Below are positions 22,128-32,600 of a DNA stretch of 64,000 nt, piece after piece. Position numbers and translations under genes: made by a program. Under the pieces are notes generated by a model. That model was given only the letters and a program-made list of their open reading frames with translations. It made no database searches and was not told where the DNA came from. This stretch comes from Saccharum officinarum. Lineage: Eukaryota > Streptophyta > Magnoliopsida > Poales > Poaceae. The stretch spans positions 94,350,656 through 94,414,655 of the forward strand of contig CM036159.1 in assembly GCA_020631735.1 (NCBI GenBank), written 5' to 3'. Numbering within the stretch: position 1 is the stretch's first letter; every line of letters begins with the position of its first letter.

Positions 22128-23438
22128 TCATCCACTTTTTGATGGTACCCAAACAAGTTTGGGTCCTCTCAAGTTAGGAGCAACATACTTAGGCAAAGCC
22201 TTAGTATGGGTAGCGGGATGTTTTGCAATTCCAACCAATGAGGTACCATTGCCATCCTTTCTAAGCATGTTAGTATCATTAATTGAACTAGGCTTAGAAT
22301 TATTACCTAGGGGACATGAATGAGCCATGTGTCCCCTTTTCCGGCATGAATAGCATCTTCTCTTTGGTTGAGCCTTTTCTTCCTTGCTCATGTGATGCTC
22401 TTTATTGCCTTGCCTCTCATTAGTTGCTTGAGCATTCTTCTCAAGCTTGGTAGGACACCCTGAGGCAAAGTGTCCCATATCTTCACACTTGAAGCACTTG
22501 ATGTGAACCAAATTTCTTTTCTCAATTTGATTCTTGCTCATCATCTTGGTATCTTGGATTTGCATTGGATGCCTTCCTCTTCCACCTCTTCTTGTTTTCT
22601 TTTTATTCTTCTCATGCTCAACGTGTGGATTTGGTTGAGGCTCTTCTTGTTGCTTCACTAGTTTCTTGCTTGGGCACATTGAGGTGTAGTGACCCCATGT
22701 ATGGCACTTGAAGCACTTGCGTTTTAGCCTTTCTTCTTCTTTCTTCAACTTGAGCTTCTCTAAGTTGGGGCATGTTTGGTGAAGATGACCCACTTCATGG
22801 CATTGGTAGCACATGAAATGAGAGAGCTTCTCTTGAGCTAGCTTCTTCATCTTCCTTTCTCTTTTCTTTTCCCCTTTGGTCATATTCTTCTTGCTCTTGT
22901 TGAAACCAAGGCCACTCTTGTCACCAAAGTTTCTTTGAGTTTTCAACATATACTCAAATGTGACTTTTGAGTTGTAGCACCTCTCTAACTTGTTGCTCAA
23001 TTTCTTCACTTCACTTTTGAGCTCATTGTTCTCCTTCAAAATATTAGTCTCACAAGACATAGAAGTAGAACAAGCATATATATATGAAGAACATGGCATA
23101 TCTAATAAGTCATCACAAGAGGTGGATACATGCTTTCTCCTACATCACATGGGTTAGTCACATTTTGCAATTGATCATTTGATCCATGTGATGAGCTCTC
23201 ATTAATTTTAATTTTCTTTAATAACATCTTAAAGAGAGAAGCATGTTCTTGTACCAAATTATCATGAGCAACACTAAGTTCCTCATGAGCCAATTTTAGC
23301 TCCTCATGTGAACAAGTAGTAACATAAAGTAGATGCTTTTGTTGTTCACATGTGGTTTTTAGAAATGAGTTTTTATTTTCAATTTCATGGTTTTAGCTTT
23401 CTCATTTTCTAAAGACATGTTCATGCTAGCAAGTCTAC
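22128..23438 (-). pseudogene. Gag of copia element A, C-terminal part (4 zinc knuckles)
   Basis: This part continues the gag begun at 38710 and cut by the gypsy insertion. Reading leftwards it starts in the coiled-coil region (LASMNMSLENEK, HEELKLAHEELSVAHDNLVQ), shifts frame near 23140, and then runs open to 22128. Four CCHC knuckles are clear: CYQCHEVGHLHQTC, CFKCHTWGHYTSMC, CFKCEDMGHFASGC and CYSCRKRGHMAHSC. Lys-rich linkers lie between them. The tail ends GPKLVWVPSKSG, a motif typical of grass copia gag proteins before pol. No protease or pol follows. Confidence 0.8.
23434..23438. repeat. 5-bp target duplication of the gypsy element, left copy (TCTAC)
   Basis: TCTAC directly precedes the 5' LTR; the matching copy is 38048-38052 after the 3' LTR. 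Five bases is the normal size for LTR retrotransposon integration. Confidence 0.95.
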
Positions 23439-26400
23439 TGTAACACCCCTGGGTGTTAAGCATGCATTATCATTTCAAAACATAAGCATTCAACAGCATT
23501 GCACGTTTAACATTGTTGGATTATATCACTTTTTCAAATATAACTTGAAAAGCAATAAAATGGAAACCCCAAATTTAAAATGAATGTTAAAAAGTTAGTG
23601 TACTTTTTAGAGGTAGCAATTTTAAATAATTTAGAATAAACCAACTTGATTATTGGAGCAAAAATTTGGATTCAAATTCTCCTCAAATTCTGTTTTAAAA
23701 ATTATTCTAAATAAATGAGTTTGATTTTTAAATTAGCTTTAAATCTCAAATTTAAAATCTATTGGGAATTTAGAAAAATGTTCTATATGAAAGTTGTAGA
23801 GAATAAAATTTTGAACAACTTTTGTTTTGGGACAAATTCCTGAAAACCTCGTTTTCATCCCCAAAATTTGAATTTCAAACAGAAATTTGAAATCTGGAAA
23901 ATGTTTGGAAAAAGAAAAATCGAAATTTCGTTACTGGGCTTCGGCCTCACTTCTCGGCCCACGGCCGAAGCCGGCCTGGCCCGCCTCGCGCCCCCGCCCG
24001 CGCCCGCGCGCGCGCTCGCGCCAGCGCACGCCGCGCTCAGGCCGCGGCCGCCGCGTGGCCGCAGCTCGCCGCCTCCGGCGTACGGGTGGCGAGCCGTGGG
24101 CTCCACCGGCCGCGCCACGCGCCTTGAAGCCGCGCCCGCCTCTCCCTCGCCAGTCGCGCTCGCGTTTTCCTTCTCCCGGCCTCGCGCGAGCAGCAGCCGC
24201 AGCCGCTCGCCGCCTCCACGCGCTCACCGCCGTTCCGCCCGAGAGCTCGCCGCCGTTCCCGCTCAACGGCCGCACCATTTCTCGATTCATCTCGCCACCG
24301 GCTCCGCCACACCCTCCTCTTCTCCGAACGGGGTTCGGTATCTCTCGCTCGCCGACGGTGAGGCTCAATCTCTTCTTTCCCGCCCGCACCACCGTCGCCG
24401 GCCACCGAGCTCGAGCTCCGCCTCCGGCGCCCTCGCTCCCTCCTTCTCCTCTTGTTTCGCGCGGTTGTGCTCACAACCCTTTCACGGGAGCCATGCGTGC
24501 TCGGGGATTCGACTCCGAGCCGGAGGTCGGCCGTTGGCCGACGGCGACCACCGCTCCGCCTCCGCGACGTCGGGGCCACGGCGCCCGTGGCCGCGCTCCG
24601 CGTCCGCCTCCTCCCCTCTTCAGTGGCTGGGCCACCGGCTTGGGCCGAGCCGCCAAGCCGGGCCGCCCCCTCCCTTCTGTTTCCCGCGCGACGCCCAGCC
24701 CATTCCGGCCGCGGGCCAATGCTGCCGCGTGGGCCGGCCCGTTCGGCGATTTCAAATTTAGTTTTTGAATTCTTATTATTATTTGGAAAATAAAATGCTT
24801 TAGAAAATGTTGTGTACAATTTATGGCTCCAAAAATCATGAAATAAATTTTAAAATGTTCCTTGTGAATAGATCTACAGTTTAAAAATATCCCATGTTAT
24901 TTTTGTGACACTTTACTGTACATTTTTATTTAATTGTTATATATGCTGTTATCTTATAAAAATTGTAGTAAATAAACTAATAAAGAGAAAAATGTGATTC
25001 TTGTTGCATTAATCTTCTTTAGTGATATACTTTCTAGGAAAAATGCTAGTGAAGCATGTTCTGTGGAAAATTTTTGAAGTGTAGTTCAAATGCCTTTATT
25101 TGTTAATATTTGTTATTTTTAGTAGAAGGCAATATTTGTATATAACATACTTATGATAATTTTTGTAGCATGTTAGTTTACTGTTGGAAACCTAGGAAAA
25201 ATGTGAAATCTGTTGTTTGATACTTTTCCTAGTATAAAACAATTTTATGCTCACATTTAAGCCTTAACTTGTTTATTTTGTATAAGTAGTTTTACAGTTC
25301 CATTTACCTTGAAAATTTAGTGATAGCTTAGTTAGGGTAAGAATACTCTACTGTAATTTTTGTAGATTTTTATCTACACCAGAGATAGGTGTTGCAGAAC
25401 AACCCTAGCTAAATAAGGAATAAATGATTATTCTTTATGAGAATTTAAGAGGAATAAAATGTGTTTGGTGTATCTTTGAAGCATCACTATGTATTGCTGA
25501 TGTTGTGAATGAGTTAGGTTGGTAAGGTTTGGTTAATCAGGGTACTTGCTTGTGTCAGGTGTATGATGATTAGTGTAATCAAATTGAGTAAACCTTGGGT
25601 ACATGTTCTTGGATGACGTGGACTACCTTGTAGAAGATGAAGTTTTATACTAACTGCTCTTTCCATGTGCTCGTCTGCATCTCATGTCACTTCATCATTC
25701 CATCATAATCCGATGCATCATTCGCATGTACTTATGCACTTGCATCATACAGGATCGCAGGAGGACTCGCAGGCAGCAGTACCGGAGGAGCAGGCTTGGA
25801 CAGATCAGCAGGAACCCCAGGCACAGGAGGTGCCCGAGGAGGAAGAGCCAAGCGAGGAGCTGCCAGAGTGCGTCGACCACCATCCTAGCTCGTTCGAAAG
25901 AGGCAAGCCCCGGAGCATTTTAAGTCTCCTATTTTATAAAAGCTATTCCTTATCACATGAATTATAGTTATATATTGTTGCATTAAGTTATAGGAGTTGA
26001 GTGAAACCGTTGTTGCATTACTATCCTTGTCCACCAGAATTACTGTTACTTTATTAGGTCAGGATCGAGTAAATCGCTTAGCCATGCTTAGACCGGTAGA
26101 AGTCGGGTGATTTCCTGTCACCTGCGAGCTATAGGTGGATTGCGAGCTATAGGTGGATACCGGATTATGGTTAGCTGTATTTGTAAATTTGGAAAAGTAA
26201 CCAAGTGTTGATGGTTAAGCATAGACCGGACGGAGTCTTATAGGGTTTTGGACTATAGTGATTCCGTCTGTGTCGATTAAGGACCGATCGTTGCTCGTCC
26301 CTCTTGTCATGTTGAACGCATGCCTCACATTTAGCTGGCCGAATAAAGTACCTTTCGACCGCGAAGCTAGCGACACTTTTCGAGCTGGGATAAACTCGGG

Positions 26401-27410
26401 TTGGCAGACTGGTGTTGAAGGGGGTGTACGGGGACGCGAAGAGTAAGCCCAAGGTGCGTCCTGGCAGTCGGGCGGTCCCTGGGTAGTGCGATCCATGATT
26501 GTTATCCCGCGGCTTCTTGGAAAGTGTCATTGGTGATCTACGCGACCCTGACGGGGGAAGCATGGTTTGTGTGAGGAATAAATCTCCAGCTGGATAGGAA
26601 TTCGATTCGAATCGCCGTCGCTCCCGGTTAGTGAGCACTTGACTCGAGCTATGGCATCGTAGTGTTAATGATGGAACACGGATGGTTATGTGGTTAATGC
26701 TGAATATGCTAAACATGAGATAGTAACCTTTGATGCTAATGCTTAATCAAGTGATTGCTTTAGTAATAGGTGCTTACCTAGCATGAATAGGTTATCATAA
26801 AATGATGCTAAAAGTACTTATTATTAGTTACTCCTAATAACTTATGCCTTTCGCAAATGAGTCAAGCCAGTACACTATTTAAAGCCTTGCATGCTCCTTG
26901 GTGTCATGTTGTTTCTGGTTTTTGACGGGTAAGTCTAGCTGAGTACATTCTCGTACTCAGGGCGTTGTTCCCATTGTTGTTGCAGATGGTCAGATGTACT
27001 ACGGGTACTGCTCCAACTGTCTGTATCCGGCGATGGGTGACAACTAGGACCTTGGGCAAAGGTCGTTCTGTTTGCCTTATCTACTGCTTTTGTGGACCAT
27101 GACTATCTACTGGCACTGTAATGAAACTAAGGGTGTGTGCGTAAAACTATTTGCTTCCGCTATCTTATGTTGAACTATGTTGTAATAACTTTATTTCCGA
27201 ACTCCGATGTATCCTACTTTTATGATCAACTTTATGTATCGTGTGAACTGTGGCTGCTAAATCAGTACGATCTTGGTTGTATGTTGGTTGGTTTGAAATC
27301 CTTCGTGATTTCACGGAATCTCGAGTTATACGGGCTTAAGTTTGTTAAATTAACCGCCTCGGTGGTAGATTTTCATACTTAATCTCGTATAATTACGTTG
27401 ATCCGTTACA
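23439..27410 (+). repeat. 5' LTR of the gypsy chromovirus
   Basis: 3972 bp, TG..CA ends. The middle (about 23935-24760) is an abrupt, very GC-rich CpG island, with AT-rich DNA on both sides. The long open frames in the island are a by-product of its composition. An acidic open frame (25665-25967) downstream, preceded by a splice-acceptor-like CATACAG (to 25751), is kept in both LTRs. Confidence 0.95.
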
Positions 27411-27412
27411 GC

Positions 27413-27425
27413 TGGTATCGGAGCA
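27413..27425 (+). other. Primer binding site (tRNA-Met type)
   Basis: TGGTATCGGAGCA begins two bases after the LTR end. It matches the initiator-tRNA(Met) complementary motif TGGTATCAGAGC used by most plant LTR elements, with one mismatch. Confidence 0.85.
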
Positions 27426-28193
27426 TGGTTTAGCATGTTACTGTTCACATGAGTATTTAAAAACAAAACTGTGTTTTCAAATGAGCTTTTGAACTTAAAA
27501 GTATGCCAGTGGTCATATCCCTTATGCCCGATAAGGACTCTAGGTGGCTTATTTAAGTACTAACTTGGGGGTTTGCATCATATTTAAATTTCGTCGCTCA
27601 TACGGCGTGCTATTGTATGAGTGCCATTCACTTGAGTGGTAATGTATGGATCAATTACCTCTACGCCTTGGTAAGTGAGAGTTGTGAGTGCATGGTCGGA
27701 TATACTGCCGATCTAGGGGAGTGCTTAAGTGATTCCGAAGTACTCACGTGCCATGCGCATGTTTGTATGAGGGTATCATTGAGGGGGAATTCCGTCATGC
27801 CGTGACGATGCCGTCAATAGGACGACGATTCGGGTAGTGGTTACCGTTGTACTCGTATCTGGGGATGCGTGTAGAGCGAGTAACTTACTTTACTGCTTTC
27901 TTGCATATTTTCATACTGTGAGGTTTGGGCTGAAGTGATTTTTTCTGCAGGTACATAACAGCGCTTTCGAGTAGCACGTATTAGTTACGTTACAAGAGAT
28001 CGTTGTATGCCACCGTTTAATCCGATAGTAGTATTAATTTCCTAAGTTTGTGAGGACGTACGGAACGTGCATGCATCATGTTATGCATTTCATTCATGGC
28101 ATTGTTCCTCCCCTTATAAGTTGCTTATCTCATTTCGATAAAAATGCCAACTTAAAAATTTGTTCTCACCCCTGTAATAAAATTTTGCTACAG
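27426..28193 (+). promoter_or_regulatory. Gypsy leader with candidate splice sites
   Basis: No long frame is seen. A consensus donor, CTTG|GTAAGTGAGA, lies at 27671. Acceptor-like sites are TTTTTTCTGCAG (ends 27950) and TTTTGCTACAG (ends 28193), the latter directly before the ATG of the extra ORF. A third, GAAACATGCAG (ends 29613), directly precedes a gag ATG. This layout would allow separate spliced mRNAs for the two proteins; this is inference. Confidence 0.45.
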
Positions 28194-29246
28194 ATGGCCC
28201 GTACCAAGCAGACAGCCCGTAAGTCCACCGGCAGAGCTCCCCGTCATCAGCTTGCTCCGCGCACTCGCCAGCGCCACACTTTTCTTGGAGAGTTTGGGAT
28301 GCCTACACTTTTGTGGAGAGTGCTCAGTTATGTAGGTTATCCTGATGGTATGGAGCCCCGCTACTTTTGGTCAAATGAGCGGATGGGCGAAGGACTTTTG
28401 GTGACTGTGGAAGCGGTAGTTCGTTCCCGAGGTGATGGTTCTGAGTGGACCGGTTGGCGTTTTGAGTCAACTGGCAGGACCCCTGAAGAAGCAGCTGAGA
28501 GGGCAGCCTTTGGGATCCTGAGGGATATCATGGATCGCTTTCCTCAGGAGTTGGCAGCAGCTATAGTTGGAGTCTTTCCGAGGGGCAACCCCTCCACTGA
28601 CTCGTGGCAGCAGGCAAGGGGCAGATCTTTGGAGGTTAGCGCAGCAGAGGCACAAAACAGTGACAACCCTGCTATGAGTGCCATGTTCGCAGTGATGAGG
28701 GCCTTCGATGGAGTGGAAGGTAGTCTGAGACGTGTTTCTAGTGCTCTTGGTCAGGCTCGTGATGACCGCCGTCAGCTTCAGAGAGATCACGACGCCGAGA
28801 TTGAGAGGCTCACCGCTGAGATGGCTCAGTTGGCTCGTCAGAGAGATCAGGCCACTCAGAGGACTGTGGTTTTTGAGGGAGATGTACGTGCCCTGAGAGA
28901 GCAGCTTGAGCGACTGACCACCGCCCACAGGAATGCTGAGAGCATGTTGGCTCATGTGCTCCATCAGAGGAATGAAGCCTGGTCCGCAGAAAATGTGTTG
29001 AGAGCTAGGCAGTTTGAGCTAGAGCAGCGGTTGGCCGATGCAGAGGAGTACAATGATAACTTGCATGAAGAGGTCCATAGGCTGAACAATCAGCTTAACC
29101 CTTATGACCTCCCTGGCGCAGCCGAGATGGATTTGGATGTGGACGAAGATCCTGCAGAGCCCGTGGCGCCAGCTGAGGAGCACGACGACGCTGCAGTTGG
29201 CGGCAACGCCGACGTCTCTGACCTAGACAGCGACCACGATGAGTAG
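28194..29246 (+). CDS. Extra retrotransposon ORF with histone H3 tail mimic at its N-terminus
   Basis: An intact 350-residue frame. Residues 2-13 are ARTKQTARKSTG, identical to histone H3 residues 1-12, followed by RAPRHQLAPR, a diverged match to H3 15-24 with one residue lost. Ala at position 2 predicts Met removal, which would expose the exact H3 N-terminus including R2, T3, K4, R8, K9, S10 and T11. There is no histone fold. Residues about 65-120 (GLLVTVEAVV.. then TGWRFESTGRTPEEAAERAA) could form a beta-beta-alpha unit resembling the end of a dsRNA-binding domain (weak inference). Residues about 173-300 are heptad-rich coiled coil and 312-350 an acidic Asp/Glu tail. An upstream in-frame ATG (28050) exists, but the 28194 ATG directly follows a CTACAG acceptor-like site and gives the H3 end. 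Function unknown. Confidence 0.85.
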   Translation: MARTKQTARKSTGRAPRHQLAPRTRQRHTFLGEFGMPTLLWRVLSYVGYPDGMEPRYFWSNERMGEGLLVTVEAVVRSRGDGSEWTGWRFESTGRTPEEAAERAAFGILRDIMDRFPQELAAAIVGVFPRGNPSTDSWQQARGRSLEVSAAEAQNSDNPAMSAMFAVMRAFDGVEGSLRRVSSALGQARDDRRQLQRDHDAEIERLTAEMAQLARQRDQATQRTVVFEGDVRALREQLERLTTAHRNAESMLAHVLHQRNEAWSAENVLRARQFELEQRLADAEEYNDNLHEEVHRLNNQLNPYDLPGAAEMDLDVDEDPAEPVAPAEEHDDAAVGGNADVSDLDSDHDE

Positions 29247-29613
29247 GCTAGTAGTTGTTGCGCTAGCTACTAGGTCCCGCTTGCATGATCTTTTGCGTTG
29301 TTGGCACTTGAGCATGTAATAATGAGTAGAAAGACTAGAGCTTGATGTAATGTTGGAAAGCTTGGATGTGTTTGTGACGATATCCGAACGTCAAAAGTCC
29401 AGTGTATGTATGCTGGCAACTTGGTTGTAATGGACGCGATGTGTGTGCTTTAAGTAATATAATTAGTGATGTTGTGTTAATTGGAATGACTTATTGTGCC
29501 CCTGTTTTATTGTATGAATTTGTTCTCTCCAGTGAATTCAGTTTGGCATAATTTTTCATTCGGTTGCAATTTCTACAACATCACCTAATAATTACTGTTG
29601 CTGAAACATGCAG

Positions 29614-32600
29614 ATGCCGAACACTCGCCGTACCGTGTATGGTGCCGCCGAGGCTGGTGGCAGTGCAGCTGCTAATGATGACCGTGATCCACCACCGCCT
29701 CCTCCACCCTATACGGCAGAACAGTTTTTCGCCCAATTCCTGGGAAGCCAACGCAATATGGAAAGTATGCAACAGAATATGGAAGCTGCGCTGCGCAGTA
29801 TCGCAGATAATACCCGTCGGGGGATAAACCAGGGTGGCCACGAAGCAAACCAATACAGCAGTTTTAAGGACTTCATGGATACTCGTCCACCGATCTTCAA
29901 GGAAGCCGCAGAACCTTTAGATGCAGAAGAGTGGATTAATACGATGGAAGATAAGTTTCGTGTCCTGAGGATGACTGAAGTGTTGAAGACTGAGTACGCA
30001 GCTCATCAGCTTCAAGGTCCGGCTGGAATGTGGTGGAAGCATCACCGCACCACTTTTGCTCCCCACGCCCATATCACTTGGAGGGAGTTCACTGATGCTT
30101 TCCGTGGAACATACATTCCACCAGGTCTGACCGAGATGAAGCTTGGGGAATTTCTGGCGTTAAATCAAGGCACGAAGACTGTGACTCAATATCTGCATGC
30201 ATTCAATAACCTGAGCCGTTATGCCCCTGATATGGTGAATACTGATGCCAAGAAGATAGCTAGTTTTAAGAGAGGCCTGAGTCCCAAGATGATGAAGCAT
30301 GTGGGTACAAGCCTGAGAACTAATTTCAATGACTTCGTTAGTGATTGTCTGAAGCAAGAGAAGAACAACAATGTTTATGCCGCTTCTAAGATCCGTAAGA
30401 GGGCTTTTGAGTCGAGTTCATCTCAGTCCAGGGCCCCAGTAAACAACCGCCCGGCCTATCGCTCGCCCGTCCCCGGTGCAAGGTTTAGGCCACCGCAGCG
30501 GAAGAATCAGAATGCTCAGCCATCCCAGAGAAACCAGAAGCCGTTCAAGATGGCGTTGCCTCAAGCAAAGACAGGACAAGGTAGTTCATCGGGAACTGTG
30601 GCTCAAGTGAAGGGACCGTGCTTCAACTGCAACCAACCTGGGCACTTTGCAAAGTATTGTCCCTATCCCAAGAAACAGCAAACGCAGTATCAAGCTCGTG
30701 TGCACCACACCACTGTGGATGATATCCCCGAAGGAGAACCGGTGACAGCTGGTATGTTTTCTATCAACAATCATCCTGCAGTAGTCTTGTTTGATTCCGG
30801 ATCATCTCATTCCTTTGTAAGTCAAGCATTTGTTAAAAGGCATGAGCAAAAGATAGTTGAATTGGAATGTGCATATAAGATTAGTTCAGCTGGGGCTGAT
30901 CTGTTGACTAATCAGATAGTTCAGGGAGTAACCCTAAACATAGCAAACCGGCAATATAAGCTTAATCTGATAGTCATGCCAGGGTTAGTTTTGGATGTGA
31001 TCATGGGTATGAACTGGATGAATCGCATGAGAGTGGTAATTGATGTTGGAGGAAGGAGTATCTCTCTTAAGGAACCCAATGGGGAAGGCACCTTTCGGGT
31101 GGTCCTACCTAGGAGAGTAGACCTAGCTAGCACATCTTGTGCAGTCCAAACTACTCTGCTAGCCCAGATTCCAGTGGTCTGTGAGTTTCCAGATGTGTTT
31201 CCAGAGGAGTTACCTGGACTGCCGCCAGACCGAGATGTTGAGTTTGCCATTGAGTTAATTCCAGGAACAGCACCGATCTCGAGAAGGCCTTATCGGATGC
31301 CTCCCAATGAGTTGGCAGAATTGAAGAAACAACTTCAGGACTTGCTAAAGAAAGGGTTGATTCGTCCCAGCTCGTCCGAATGGGGATGCCCCGCTCTGTT
31401 TGTGAAAAAGAAGAAGGATAACTCCTTACGCATGTGCGTGGACTATCGGCCATTGAATGCAGTGACAATTAAAAACAAGTATCCTCTTCCTCGGATTGAT
31501 ATCTTGTTTGACCAATTGTCCAAAGCCAAAGTGTTCTCTAAGATAGATTTGAGATCAGGGTACCATCAGATAAAGATTAGGCCGCAAGATGTGCCTAAGA
31601 CTGCATTCTCGACCAGGTATGGTTTGTACGAGTATCTCGTCATGTCTTTCGGACTGACAAATGCTCCTGCATACTTTATGTACCTGATGAATTCGGTTTT
31701 CATGCCCGAATTGGACAAGTTTGTGATAGTGTTCATTGATGACATACTAATATACTCAGAAAATGAAGAAGAACACGCAGAACACCTCAGGATAGTCTTG
31801 ACTAGACTCAGAGAACACCGACTGTATGCTAAGTTCAGCAAGTGTGAGTTCTGGCTCAGGACAGTTCCTTTTCTCGGCCATGTGTTGTCTGAAAATGGTA
31901 TTTCTGTAGACCCTAGTAAAGTACAAGAGGTTATGGACTGGAAGTCACCAACTTCAGTTCATGAAGTTCGCAGTTTCCTTGGTTTAGCCGGTTACTACCG
32001 TCGCTTCATACCAGAATTCTCGAAGATTGCCAAACCAATGACAAGCCTGTTACAGAAGGATCACCAGTTTGTATGGACAGAGGAGTGCGAAGCAGCTTTC
32101 TGTACTTTGCGGAAGTTGTTGACCACTGCTCCTGTTCTGGCCCAACCAGACATAGAAAAGCCGTTTGACGTTTTCTGTGACGCATCCAAGAGTGGGTTAG
32201 GATGTGTGCTGATGCAAAATGGAAGAGTCATTGCTTACGCGTCACGACAGCTGAGGAAACATGAAGTTAACTATCCTACACATGATTTAGAGCTCGCAGC
32301 AGTGGTGCATGCTCTAAAGATTTGGAGGCACTACCTGTTGGGTAATGTGTGTAATATCTTCACGGATCACAAGAGTCTCAAATACATCTTTACCCAGTCT
32401 GAGTTGAACATGCGACAGAGGAGATGGTTAGAGTTGATAAAGGACTACAATCTGAACGTGCACTATCACCCTGGAAAGGCTAATGTAGTAGCAGATGCAC
32501 TGAGCAGAAAATCTCATGCAATTGATGTGCGACCGTTGTTTGAGGAAGGGTTCAATTTGTTACATCCAGCTGTGTTGCATAATATTCAGATCAGTTGCAC

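Noticed and set aside
23868..24839. Long overlapping open frames (up to about 297 codons) on both strands, repeated at 34505-35476
   Set aside because: They lie in the GC-rich island of the LTR, occur in several frames at once and encode Ala/Pro/Arg/Ser-rich products without domains. They reflect composition, not genes.
28194..28300. A histone H3 gene
   Set aside because: Only the N-terminal tail matches; no histone fold follows and the frame continues into coiled coil and acidic tail inside an LTR element.
28467..28964. Minus-strand open frame of 165 codons
   Set aside because: It is antisense to the intact H3-mimic ORF and has no recognisable features.
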